A stretch of DNA of 64,000 bases, taken from the NCBI RefSeq assembly GCF_014645355.1, contig NZ_BMLS01000001.1, positions 1,116,001 through 1,180,000 on the forward strand. The letters are read 5' to 3'. The notes beneath the pieces were generated by a model. The model was not told where the DNA came from, searched no databases, and worked only from the letters and a program-made list of their open reading frames with translations. Position numbers and translations under genes: made by a program. Source of the DNA: Bowmanella pacifica (GTDB taxonomy: Bacteria; Pseudomonadota; Gammaproteobacteria; Enterobacterales; Alteromonadaceae). How positions within the stretch are numbered: the first letter of the stretch is position 1; every line of letters begins with the position of its first letter. This document shows positions 40,376-48,463 of the stretch, one piece after another.

Positions 40376-41244
40376 TTTCCCGTGCCGTATTTCGCCACAA
40401 AGGCATTCACAAAACGTTGCGGCGACTTAGCATCCATATTGAAGTACAACGACGGCTCGATTAGCTCTAGTTCCATAACCGCAAAGCCATTTGGCGTGCG
40501 AATAAAATCCAGTCGGGCATACAAGGGCTCATCCGGGAGAGCCTTTAAGGTGCGCTTGGCTAAATCCAGCAACTCTGGTTCTGGCAAAATGGACACCAAC
40601 TTACCGCCATGCTCTTCCTGCACTCTGAAATCCCCACTGGCGGGGCGCTTAACAATACAATGGCTATATTGCTGGCCAAAAAAGAACAGTGAATACTCAC
40701 CTTCATCCACAATATTTTGTATAAAGGGTTGTAGCATATGAGGACGGCCCTTGAAGCACGCCGCCAGGTGATCTTGCTGGTGCTGGATATCAGCCGCACG
40801 CAACCGGTATGTGTCATCGGCATTAGCGCTGACCAGGGGCTTGATAATCAATTCATTACACTCAAAGTGGCGCAGCGCGGCCAGACAGTCCGCAAGATTA
40901 AAATCCTCTTGCCACAAAGTCGGCACTATAGGTATGTGTCGGGCCTGGATATCCCGCAGATAGCCCTTATTGATATTCCAACGAACCAAAGGCAAAGAAT
41001 TGGCAAGCAAGGCACCGGACTGTTCAATGCGCGTAAGACAAGCTAAAAAAGCCTCGGGGGCTTGCTGGTAGTCCCAAGGGCTGCGGATAACCACCACATC
41101 AAAACGCCCCCAATCTGCTTCGGGGTCGCGCCAGGATAAGGTTTCAACCTGCCAGCCCTGCTCGGCCATAGGGGCAAACAGCAATTCATCATAAACAAAA
41201 TAGCCATCCAGGCTGTCCATACTCAAAAAGGCGCAGGTTTTCAT
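40372..41244 (-). CDS. ATP-grasp domain protein (RimK/glutathione synthetase-like)
   Basis: A 290-residue protein of the ATP-grasp superfamily. The pre-ATP-grasp start (KTCAFLSMDSLDGYFVYDELLFAPM) is followed by WDYQQAPEAFLACLTRIEQSGALLANS, a strand IIKPLVSANADDTYRL (nucleotide-binding Lys), and the C-terminal metal-binding EYSLFFFG and ELELIEPSLYFNMD segments. Reaction would be ATP-driven amide or ester formation; substrate unknown. Monocistronic and convergent with the GAF gene. Confidence 0.85.
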   Translation of the reverse strand: MKTCAFLSMDSLDGYFVYDELLFAPMAEQGWQVETLSWRDPEADWGRFDVVVIRSPWDYQQAPEAFLACLTRIEQSGALLANSLPLVRWNINKGYLRDIQARHIPIVPTLWQEDFNLADCLAALRHFECNELIIKPLVSANADDTYRLRAADIQHQQDHLAACFKGRPHMLQPFIQNIVDEGEYSLFFFGQQYSHCIVKRPASGDFRVQEEHGGKLVSILPEPELLDLAKRTLKALPDEPLYARLDFIRTPNGFAVMELELIEPSLYFNMDAKSPQRFVNAFVAKYGTGN

Positions 41245-41446
41245 AAGGCTTTACTGATTAAAGTGACAGCGGCACTATAGCCGCCAATCATTCCACAGAA
41301 CAAGATGTTGGCCTTGCACGGCATAACAGTGAAAAGAAGCAATGATTCCCTCTTGATTGGGATCAACCAGCTTCTATGCTGACTGTATTACCCTGTCAGC
41401 AAGGCTAAATTCAGGCTTGCCCCTGGGCAGCTCAAAGGGAAACAAA

Positions 41447-42958
41447 ATGGAAACGGTACATACCCTCAATGCGGTAAAAATGGGCATAGATACCCACCAG
41501 GAGCCCGTTGTGTACATGCGCGAAGATTGTCACGTATGTAAGGCCGAAGGCTTTACCGCCAGCAGCCGGGTGTTAGTCACCCATGGTAGTTATATGATGG
41601 TAGCCACCCTGAACGTGGTGGAACAACAGGTTCTGGAACCCGGTACTGTGGGCTTATCGAATATTGCCGTACAGCGCCTGCGAGCCAAAGACGGTGATAA
41701 TCTGTGTATAGGTCACGCCCCTTTGCTGCAATCCATGAGTGCGGTACGCAAAAAGGTTTTTGGCCACGCTCTGAGCGATGACGAAATGCAGGATATAGTC
41801 GAAGACATCGCTGCCCACCGTTACAGCGATATTGAGATTGCCAGCTTTCTCAGTGTATGTGCCGGCAGTCGCTTAAACCTGGACGAAATTGTCAGCCTGA
41901 CCCAAGCCATGGTCAGGTGTGGTAAGAGTTTAACCTGGCCAGGCGAATCGCTGATTTTCGACAAACACTGTATTGGTGGCATTCCCGGCAACCGCACTAC
42001 GCCTATAGTGGTGTCTATTGCCAGCGCGGCTGGCCTGACGATTCCCAAAACCTCATCCAGGGCTATCACCTCACCGGCCGGTACCGCTGATACTATGGAA
42101 GTGTTAACCAAGGTTGATCTGCAATTAGTCGATATTCAGCGTGTTGTGGCACAAACCGGTGCCTGCCTGGCTTGGGGCGGCGCGGTCAACCTCAGCCCGG
42201 CCGATGATTTACTGATCCGTATTGAGCGCGCACTCGACTTAGACGGTGAAGGGCAATTGATAGCCTCTGTGCTGTCCAAAAAGATAGCCGCCGGTTCTAC
42301 CCACGTGATCATTGATATTCCGGTGGGCGACACCGCCAAGGTTCGTACCCGCCAGCAGGCAGACCGCCTGTCAGCCCTGTTTACCCAAGTAGGTGAAGCC
42401 TGCGGCATTTATGTGCGCTGCGTAATCACCGACGGTAGCCGTCCGATTGGCCGCGGCATTGGTCCGGTAGAAGAGGCCCGTGATTTACTGGCCGTATTGC
42501 AAGGGCACTCCGATGCCCCCCGCGATCTACGCCATCGCTCCTTGCTGCTCGCCTCCCATATGCTGGATTTAGCGCAAAATTGCGGGCCGGAGGCGGCTTT
42601 ACTGCAAGCCACAGATATTCTTGAATCCGGTCGGGCCTGGGCCCAGTTCAAACTGATAGTCGAGGCTCAGGGCGGTCTGCAGAGCTTACCCAGCGCGCCT
42701 TTTGAGCACTTGCAAATCAGTCAGCGTAACGGTGTACTCGTCAGCATTGATAATCGCCGTCTGGCACGGCTGGCTAAACTGGCTGGCGCCCCCTTTGATA
42801 AAGCAGCCGGGCTGCGCCTGCATGCCGAAGTAGGGGACCGCCTGACATTACATCAACCTTTATTTACTCTGTATTGTGACAGCCTTGGCGAACAGGAATA
42901 CGCCATGGAGTATTATCACAACAACCAGGATATGTTCTGCATCGAGGAACCCGCATGA
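41447..42958 (+). CDS. Thymidine/AMP phosphorylase family protein, long (archaeal AMPpase-like) form
   Basis: A 503-residue protein from ATG 41447 (AAAGGGA upstream). The core has the phosphorylase signature DKHCIGGIPGNRTTPIVVSI and SSRAITSPAGTADTMEVL, and carries an extra N-terminal domain of about 80 residues that E. coli DeoA (440 residues) lacks. Length and wording match the archaeal AMP phosphorylases that convert AMP and phosphate to ribose 1,5-bisphosphate and adenine. Activity on AMP here is inference. It overlaps the PRPP synthetase gene by ATGA. Confidence 0.88.
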   Translation: METVHTLNAVKMGIDTHQEPVVYMREDCHVCKAEGFTASSRVLVTHGSYMMVATLNVVEQQVLEPGTVGLSNIAVQRLRAKDGDNLCIGHAPLLQSMSAVRKKVFGHALSDDEMQDIVEDIAAHRYSDIEIASFLSVCAGSRLNLDEIVSLTQAMVRCGKSLTWPGESLIFDKHCIGGIPGNRTTPIVVSIASAAGLTIPKTSSRAITSPAGTADTMEVLTKVDLQLVDIQRVVAQTGACLAWGGAVNLSPADDLLIRIERALDLDGEGQLIASVLSKKIAAGSTHVIIDIPVGDTAKVRTRQQADRLSALFTQVGEACGIYVRCVITDGSRPIGRGIGPVEEARDLLAVLQGHSDAPRDLRHRSLLLASHMLDLAQNCGPEAALLQATDILESGRAWAQFKLIVEAQGGLQSLPSAPFEHLQISQRNGVLVSIDNRRLARLAKLAGAPFDKAAGLRLHAEVGDRLTLHQPLFTLYCDSLGEQEYAMEYYHNNQDMFCIEEPA

Positions 42959-43863
42959 GTTTGAGTCGTCCATTGGTGTTATTCAGCCCCGCCCCACACC
43001 CCTTGCAATTACCGCTGTGCAAACAGTTGGGCGCAGAACAAGGGCAGTTGGAAAGCCGCTTGTTTCCGGATGGCGAGTCTTACCTGCGCATTCTGAGCGA
43101 GGTGAAAGACAAAGATGTGCTGGTTCTGATTGACCTGGTGCATCCCAATGATAAGTATCTGCCGCTGATCTTCCTGCTCGATACGTTGAAGGAATTCGGT
43201 GCGGCCTCGGTGGGTATCCTGGCCCCCTATCTAAGTTATATGCGCCAGGACATTCGTTTCCATGACGGCGAAGCCATTACCTCAAAAATCTTCGCCGCCG
43301 CCTTATCAAAGCACATGGATTATCTGGTCACCGTTGACCCTCATTTACATCGTTATCATAGCCTGGATCAGATATACACCGTACCCAGCCGGGTGGTGCA
43401 GGGTGCGCCAGCCCTGGCAAACTGGTTGAAGGGCAGAGAAAACCTGCTGTTGGTAGGGCCGGATGCAGAAAGTGAGCAATGGGTTGCCGGCATTGCCGAG
43501 CTCTGTGGTCACCCCTTTGTGATTGGAGAAAAGCAGCGCCACGGCGACCGCGATGTGGAAATTACCTTGCCAGGACTGAGCGCGCATCAACACCGCACCG
43601 CGGTGATTATTGATGATGTCATCTCCAGCGGCCAAACCATACTGCAATGCATGCAGGCGTTAAATCAGGGTGGCGTCGCCCAGCAGGAGTGCGCCGCCGT
43701 ACATGGGATTTTTGCCGAAGGTGCCGCCCAAATGCTGCTGGACGCGGGTTTGCAAGCGCTGGCCACCAGTAACAGCATTACGCATTTCTCCAATGCCATT
43801 GATTTGAGCCCCTTGCTACTCGAACCAATCCGGCAATGTCTGGACAAAGTTAGTAAACCGTAG
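42955..43863 (+). CDS. Ribose-phosphate pyrophosphokinase family protein
   Basis: A 302-residue PRPP synthetase-like protein. The ATP/flexible loop YMRQDIRFHDGEAITSKIFA, VTVDPHLHRYHSL, and the PRPP-binding loop AVIIDDVISSGQTIL are all present. It differs from canonical Prs (about 315 residues) in being shorter and linked to the phosphorylase gene by an ATGA overlap. It may make or use PRPP in a nucleotide-salvage pathway with the phosphorylase; this coupling is inferred. The chromosomal prsA for biosynthesis is presumably elsewhere. Confidence 0.88.
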   Translation: MSLSRPLVLFSPAPHPLQLPLCKQLGAEQGQLESRLFPDGESYLRILSEVKDKDVLVLIDLVHPNDKYLPLIFLLDTLKEFGAASVGILAPYLSYMRQDIRFHDGEAITSKIFAAALSKHMDYLVTVDPHLHRYHSLDQIYTVPSRVVQGAPALANWLKGRENLLLVGPDAESEQWVAGIAELCGHPFVIGEKQRHGDRDVEITLPGLSAHQHRTAVIIDDVISSGQTILQCMQALNQGGVAQQECAAVHGIFAEGAAQMLLDAGLQALATSNSITHFSNAIDLSPLLLEPIRQCLDKVSKP

Positions 43864-43938
43864 CCGCAAACAACCAATGCTCACACCACTACTGATTGTG
43901 ATAGGCTGGGCCCATACCAGTGGCAGGGAATGCTTAAG

Positions 43939-44703
43939 ATGCGCTTAGCAATATTAGTTATATTATCAACCGTTGCCTTTGCCAGCGCCGGTCGGGAGCA
44001 GTTGCTGGCCTGTCTGGATGAATTCCCACCCTATCAGGTTCTGAGCGAGCCCCCTATTGGTGAGCACGTTTCTGCCTTGAGACAACTGGGCACTGAACTG
44101 GCACTGGAGGTTGAGTTTGTCACCGAGCCTAACTTCAACCATTGCCTGAAGCGGCTGCAGCAAGGTTCCGCCGATGTCATTGCCGGCATTCTGGATCGCG
44201 AGGAGCGCCGCGACTATCTGCATCTGTTGCCCATGCGCCATGACACTGCGTATATTTTTGCCACCCGCCCGGACGCCGCGCCTATCAATAGCTATGAAGA
44301 TCTACACGACCGGTTAATCGGCGTGACCGAAAAGGTCTATTACTTTGAGCAGTTTGATCAGGATGAGAGCCTGCAAAAAGTCGCCCTTAACGATGTGCAT
44401 CTCACCTACAAGCTGTTGCTGGCTGGGCGCGTGGACACAGTGATCAGCAGCCTGGAAAACCTCACCGCCATCTATGCCAGTGACCCGGAGCTAAAGGACA
44501 AAATTCTTATTCAGCCTTTTACCCATGAATTAAATCGTGTGGTGTATTTTGGTTTTTCTAAACATTCTATCCATGCCGCCCGGCTGGAGCAGATTCGCCC
44601 CAAGGTAGAGGCGGCTTTTGCGGCAGGCAGGTTTGAAGCTGCTATACATCAGTTTGCTGCCGACCACCCGCAGTATTATCAGGTTAAGCCACACAAAAAG
44701 TAG
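43939..44703 (+). CDS. Periplasmic solute-binding protein (SBP_bac_3-like)
   Basis: A 254-residue protein from ATG 43939 with signal peptide MRLAILVILSTVAFASA, then a family-3 type binding domain (LACLDEFPPYQVL, LQQGSADVIAGILDREERRDYL, VDTVISSLENLTAIYASDPEL). No ABC permease or ATPase is adjacent, so it may be an orphan sensor-type binding protein. AGGGA sits nine bases before 43939 and directly abuts ATG 43930, so 43939 is favoured. Convergent with rof, with a three-base gap. Confidence 0.82.
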   Translation: MRLAILVILSTVAFASAGREQLLACLDEFPPYQVLSEPPIGEHVSALRQLGTELALEVEFVTEPNFNHCLKRLQQGSADVIAGILDREERRDYLHLLPMRHDTAYIFATRPDAAPINSYEDLHDRLIGVTEKVYYFEQFDQDESLQKVALNDVHLTYKLLLAGRVDTVISSLENLTAIYASDPELKDKILIQPFTHELNRVVYFGFSKHSIHAARLEQIRPKVEAAFAAGRFEAAIHQFAADHPQYYQVKPHKK

Positions 44704-44706
44704 CGG

Positions 44707-44994
44707 CTAATCCAGCGAACAGGCACCGCTACCCACTTCAATCTCAGTAAAGTAACGGTTTGCCGTCAGCGCCTTAATGCTGCGCACCTGATTCAGTTCC
44801 ACTTCAAACTGCCCTTGCTCACCTTGCAGAACTAACCACTCTCGCCCTGCCTGTGTGCGGGTAGTTATGGCCTTACCCTGGTTTTGCTGGCCGTCCAGCA
44901 TCCGTAGTTCCAGCTCGTAAGCATATAGGCAGGCCACTTCGATATAGTCATGCACGGCGCAGTCGATAATCTTGCTAGTCGGGTTTTTCATCAT
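44707..44994 (-). CDS. rof: Rho-binding antiterminator (Rof/YaeO family)
   Basis: A 95-residue protein whose pattern IIDCAVHDYIEVACLYAYELELRMLDGQ then KAITTRTQAGREWLVL follows E. coli Rof (INCDDYDNLELACQ...LTLELKDGE..QAKA). Rof binds Rho and blocks termination. ATG 44994 or 44991 with AAGGTTGGA upstream is preferred over the TTG 45003. Its promoter region is occupied by CACGAAG repeats. Confidence 0.78.
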   Translation of the reverse strand: MMKNPTSKIIDCAVHDYIEVACLYAYELELRMLDGQQNQGKAITTRTQAGREWLVLQGEQGQFEVELNQVRSIKALTANRYFTEIEVGSGACSLD

Positions 44995-45010
44995 TTTATC
45001 CAACCTTTTA

Positions 45011-45330
45011 CGCCCACCACCAAAAAAAGAAAAAACTTATGGAATCAATACCTTTCAAAGACTTGACGGCTTTCTTGATCCCTTCGTACTTTTCGTGTCC
45101 TTCTTGTTGATTGGTTTTTTATTTCTCACCACGAAGTCCACCGAGAACACGAAGAAAAACAATATATTTCAAAGACTTGATGGCTTTCTTGATCCCTTCG
45201 TGTATTTCGAGTTTATTGAGTTTTGTTTTTCACCACGAAGTACACCAAGAGCACGAAGAAAAACAATATCTTTCAAAGGCTTGATGGCTTTTTTGACCCC
45301 TTGGTGTATTTCGTGCTCTTCGTGTTTAGT
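45011..45330. repeat. CACGAAG-type tandem repeat cluster 2 (about 3 degenerate units)
   Basis: Units at about 45011 (eroded), 45122 and 45228 repeat the same sequence family as 38263-38646: CACCACGAAGTCCACCGAG, AACACGAAGAAAAACAATAT, TTCAAAGACTTGATGGC and CCCTTCGTGTATTTCG. The period is about 105-110 bases. The cluster lies between the promoter side of rof and the 3' end of the DUF2024 gene. Confidence 0.88.
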
Positions 45331-45368
45331 AACGCCCTGCCCAACTCGGCCTTCGCAAGAGCTGCCAT

Positions 45369-45635
45369 TTACTCGCCTGACGGGCAGCCTTGCATAGGGA
45401 TAATAGCAAAGCCTTGTTGTTCAATACTGGACCGTACCGCGGCATTGGCCATTTCAGCATGGCAAAAATCGCAACGCTGCTGACTTATCTCGGCCTCGCT
45501 CACACCGATATCGCGTAGATAAGCGTCGGCAAATTGTGCCGCCTGGTGGCGGGCTTGTTCAGTCACCAGCACATCAAAATGATAATACTCACCGCTTTTT
45601 GTATTCACATGGGTATCGTAAACCAGAACTTGCAT
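45369..45635 (-). CDS. DUF2024 family protein
   Basis: An 88-residue protein with MQVLVYDTHVNTKSGEYYHFDV and a CDFCHAE motif, the pattern of DUF2024 proteins. Function unknown; the paired Cys and His suggest a metal or redox site. Same strand as the thioredoxin-like gene, 51 bases downstream of it, with its own ribosome site (AAGGAAT). Confidence 0.8.
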   Translation of the reverse strand: MQVLVYDTHVNTKSGEYYHFDVLVTEQARHQAAQFADAYLRDIGVSEAEISQQRCDFCHAEMANAAVRSSIEQQGFAIIPMQGCPSGE

Positions 45636-45686
45636 GTCTATTCCTTAATCAGATTAAGGCGGCAACCTCGGTCGCCGCCATGACCA

Positions 45687-45923
45687 CTAACGCAAATCGC
45701 TCAGTGCTGCACCAAAATTGATATGAAACACCTGACCGTCTACGACCAACGCAGGCACAGACTTAACACCCAGCTTATCGGCTTCAGCCACGCGCTGTGG
45801 CTGGTCGCCAAAGTGTACAATCTCGACATTAAAACGACTGGGATCCAAAGCGGCTGCCAGGCTTTGTTCGGCATCAACACATACCGGGCAACCGGCGTGA
45901 TAGAAAACTGCATTGCTTTTCAT
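45687..45923 (-). CDS. Thioredoxin-like protein with CPVC motif
   Basis: A 78-residue small redox protein from ATG 45923 (AGGAG nine bases upstream). Begins MKSNAVFYHAGCPVCVDAEQ with the active-site CPVC, and has the cis-Pro segment VKSVPALVVDG. Without a signal peptide, so probably cytosolic. A longer upstream in-frame reading has no ribosome site and reads through the HxlR promoter, and is discarded. Divergent from an HxlR regulator, a usual pairing. Confidence 0.85.
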   Translation of the reverse strand: MKSNAVFYHAGCPVCVDAEQSLAAALDPSRFNVEIVHFGDQPQRVAEADKLGVKSVPALVVDGQVFHINFGAALSDLR

Positions 45924-46025
45924 GATAATCTCCTGTGGGTTAAAAGCATGGCTATTACACCCCCGCAGCATCCGTAAAAATAGCAGGCACAAACTGGTAA
46001 GCCAGGTACCAAATGGAGCATCTTT

Positions 46026-46370
46026 TTGATTAATAAAGAGAAAAAAATTCAAACAAATATGACGGTGCATGCCATGGTGGAAAGCATTGTGGGCTGTAAA
46101 TGGTCGTTAACCGTGCTTAGTTTGATTCGGCAGGGTATTAATCGCCCCGGCGCCATGCAGCGTGAAGTGGAAGGCCTGACCACCAAAGTGCTGAACGAAC
46201 GGCTGGTTAAACTGACCCGCTTTGGCATTGTGAAAAAGCATATCTATCCTGAAAGTCCCCCAAGAGTGGAGTATCAATTCACCGACTTTGGTCAGCACTT
46301 CTTACAGATTATCGATAGCATTGAAAAGGTCCAGGCCGAGCTGGCAGACCCTTCGCTAAGCAGCAAGTAA
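46026..46370 (+). CDS. HxlR family transcriptional regulator
   Basis: A 114-residue winged-helix protein: MVESIVGCKWSLTVLSLIRQG, then LTTKVLNERLVKLTRFGIVKKHIYPESPPRVEYQFTDFG, the HxlR signature. The Cys in VGCKWS is where several redox-sensing HxlR proteins have one. TTG 46026 is chosen because GGAG lies about eight bases upstream; ATG 46059 has none. Probably represses the divergent CPVC thioredoxin-like gene and DUF2024. Confidence 0.9.
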   Translation: MINKEKKIQTNMTVHAMVESIVGCKWSLTVLSLIRQGINRPGAMQREVEGLTTKVLNERLVKLTRFGIVKKHIYPESPPRVEYQFTDFGQHFLQIIDSIEKVQAELADPSLSSK

Positions 46371-46435
46371 CAGCCGGAGCGCTAATCGTCAGGGCCGAAT
46401 GTCTTAATAGGTTTTTCCCTTAGTCCCAACACTTT

Positions 46436-46458
46436 ACCTCAACCATGCTTGAGGTTTT
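46436..46458 (+). terminator. Intrinsic terminator downstream of the HxlR gene
   Basis: ACCTCAA-CCATGC-TTGAGGT stem followed by TTTTAT lies 65 bases after the HxlR stop and 33 bases before the VOC gene start. It could end the regulator transcript or act as a leader hairpin of the VOC genes. Confidence 0.7.
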
Positions 46459-46490
46459 ATCCTGCCTGCAAATTGAAAGGAGGATAAAAC

Positions 46491-46907
46491 ATGATGCATT
46501 TAGAACACTTAAATCTGGTCGTGCGGGATATAGATAAGGCGCTGGCCTTCTATGGCGCCGCCTTCCCCCATTGGCAGGTACGCGGCGGTGGCCGTCAGAA
46601 CTGGTACGGCACCGAGCGCAACTGGCTGCACTTTGGTGATGATTATCACTACCTAGCCCTCAACGACAGCGGTACAGGCGAAAATCGCGACCTCAGTAGC
46701 AATCAGGTAGGCCTGGCCCATTTTGCCTTTGTGACCGATAACCTCGATGCCCTGATTAGCCGTATGCATGCCGCCGGCTTTGAGCCCAGCAAAGGCGCGC
46801 AAAGCACCTATCGCAGTAATGCCTATTTTATTGATGCCGACGGCTTCGAAGTGGAATTTGTGCAATACCACAGCGATCTGCCCAGCCAGCGCAATCACTA
46901 CGAATAA
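46491..46907 (+). CDS. VOC family protein
   Basis: A 138-residue VOC fold protein (HLEHLNLVVRDIDKALAFYG, then VGLAHFAFVTDNLDALISRM, ending YFIDADGFEVEFVQYHS). Histidines in HLEHLN and LAHFAF and Glu in EVEF could bind a metal. A very strong ribosome site AAAGGAGG lies before the first ATG. Paired with a second VOC gene 11 bases downstream. Reaction unknown. Confidence 0.88.
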   Translation: MMHLEHLNLVVRDIDKALAFYGAAFPHWQVRGGGRQNWYGTERNWLHFGDDYHYLALNDSGTGENRDLSSNQVGLAHFAFVTDNLDALISRMHAAGFEPSKGAQSTYRSNAYFIDADGFEVEFVQYHSDLPSQRNHYE

Positions 46908-46918
46908 GGACAAGCACC

Positions 46919-47287
46919 ATGAACCTGAACCAAATTACCCTGCCTGTGAACGATATGCAGGCCGCCGCTAATTTCCACCTGCAACTGGGCATGACACAAA
47001 TAGTTGATACCCCGCACTACGCGCGCTTTAGCTGCCCCAAAGGCGACAGCACCTTCTCGCTGGCCCTGCAGGCCGAGGCGGTGCAAAACCAATCGGTGAT
47101 CTACTTTGAATCCGACAATCTGGACGAACAGGTAAGCGAACTGCAAAGCAAAGGCATCAACTTCGACCAGGCACCACAGGATATGCCCTACCTATGGCGA
47201 GAAGCCATACTCCACGATCCGGCAGGCAATAAAATCAAACTCTTCCATGCGGGAGAGAATCGCCTGAATCCGCCCTGGCGGGTGTAG
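46919..47287 (+). CDS. VOC family protein
   Basis: A 122-residue VOC protein (LNQITLPVNDMQAAANFHLQLG and AILHDPAGNKIKLFHAG). Its first predicted metal position is Gln/Asn rather than His, so it may be a binding protein or need metal differently. AAGGAC precedes the start. Second gene of the VOC pair. Confidence 0.85.
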   Translation: MNLNQITLPVNDMQAAANFHLQLGMTQIVDTPHYARFSCPKGDSTFSLALQAEAVQNQSVIYFESDNLDEQVSELQSKGINFDQAPQDMPYLWREAILHDPAGNKIKLFHAGENRLNPPWRV

Positions 47288-47420
47288 TTCTGACCTCGGT
47301 CAGACTCCTGTTGGAATCAATGCCAACCCACAGTAGCAAGCACAGTGACAAGGCAGGGCCTCTCGCAGTGACGCTATGGCGCTGAGAAAAGCTCGTAGAT
47401 CGGAAATGGCACCTTATCTG

Positions 47421-47450
47421 CTCTGTGTTCTCTGCGCCTCTGTGGTTATT
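47421..47450. repeat. CTCTGTG-type repeat arm
   Basis: CTCTGTGTTCTCTGCGCCTC followed by TGTGGTTATT is nearly identical to 48869-48898. A complementary arm, TTTCACCACAGAG, occurs about 310 bases later at 47756-47768. Confidence 0.85.
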
Positions 47451-47523
47451 TGTATTTTGAACTAATACGTCAGGCTGAGGGAGATTAGGCCTGATTCAGT
47501 AGCGGCCAAACTGTCTGACTGTG

Positions 47524-47554
47524 ATGAGCCGAATAAGCCGATTATTCGGCTCAT
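47524..47554. repeat. Perfect 13-bp inverted repeat with 5-base loop
   Basis: ATGAGCCGAATAA at 47524-47536 and its exact complement TTATTCGGCTCAT at 47542-47554, separated by GCCGA. It would make a very stable RNA or cruciform hairpin, without a following U tract. Confidence 0.9.
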
Positions 47555-47861
47555 GGCTTGGTGTTACAGAAGCGATACTCTCCACCTGATTTCTCCGCAC
47601 TCAGAAATGAAGAAATAATATTATAAAACAACACCTTGAACCATGATAAACATGAAAAACAGGTGAATTTCTGACAAGGTTCCGCCCATTCCAGCTTGAG
47701 CCGAATATGGCTTTTGTTCCCACAGATTCAGAAAGTAGTCAGAAAAATATCTGTTTCACCACAGAGCAAACGTTTTACTGGCTGGCTAATCAAATTTGAC
47801 ATTTCAATAGCCGTTGCCAAAACTTTAACTTTATGGATGAAAGTTTGAATGGAATCCTCAC

Positions 47862-48461
47862 ATGAGTACAATCCCTCCACTCCAGAAGTTAAACGATCAT
47901 GATCGTAATGAGCTGAAACGTAAATGTCACAATCAACTTAATTGGTCTGACGGTGGTCACTGGGTCGGAGTTGGGCATAAACCCAACTGTTTTATAAATG
48001 AACAAATAAGTAGTCGTTTAACACACACCATAAAGTTTCCAACGGATCAATCTGCGAACAGATGGAATACCGACTGGGAGACAAGCATTAGGTATGCAGG
48101 ACATCTAGGTACTGCTGCTCTAACCACAGCAGTGGGGTTAGCGACTGGGGGTGTCGCCGGAATTGCTGTAGGTACACTTGCCGCCATTTTTAAAGACGAA
48201 CTTCAGGCAAAGATTCCATACCCCAAAATGTACCGTGGTTGGTCTTATCAAGTTGAATTTGTTCATCAGTTTAAGTGGTCGCCTCATCCATGGGGACAAA
48301 GAGAACTAATTCAAACCATCTCATCTAAATCTATCAATCATGAGGATAAAGTTGTCGCTGAAGCAAAATCGGCCAGACGTTACAAACTTGACGAGTTGCC
48401 GGAAGATATTGCAAGACTGTTAGCGACAGCCAAATCCACAAGTTCAGTTTCGGAGTTCTGA
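47862..48461 (+). CDS. Hypothetical protein with glycine-zipper hydrophobic segment
   Basis: A 199-residue protein that I do not recognise. It has a polar N-terminal part rich in His/Trp/Asn (LNWSDGGHWVGVGHKPN), a hydrophobic Gly/Ala-rich stretch at about residues 79-110 with small-residue spacing (GLATGGVAGIAVGTLAAIF), and a charged C-terminal part (YRGWSYQVEFVHQFKW). The middle could insert into a membrane. It starts at ATG 47862 and ends two bases before a lipoprotein gene, so the two are probably translated together. A toxin plus immunity arrangement is a possibility, not a finding. Confidence 0.65.
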   Translation: MSTIPPLQKLNDHDRNELKRKCHNQLNWSDGGHWVGVGHKPNCFINEQISSRLTHTIKFPTDQSANRWNTDWETSIRYAGHLGTAALTTAVGLATGGVAGIAVGTLAAIFKDELQAKIPYPKMYRGWSYQVEFVHQFKWSPHPWGQRELIQTISSKSINHEDKVVAEAKSARRYKLDELPEDIARLLATAKSTSSVSEF

Positions 48462-48463
48462 CC

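Larger units (their letters stand above)
47288..47861. other. 574-base gap with repeat arms and one strong hairpin
   Basis: No gene is visible. It contains a CTCTGTG-type repeat arm (47421-47450), a 13-bp perfect stem (47524-47554), and an inverted TTTCACCACAGAG arm (about 47756-47768). The last 60 bases before the next gene have no obvious promoter beyond A+T-rich stretches. Confidence 0.75.

Noticed and set aside
45924-46070. N-terminal extension of the CPVC protein to 127 residues
   Set aside because: It lacks a ribosome site, crosses the HxlR promoter region, and has no similarity to the thioredoxin fold.
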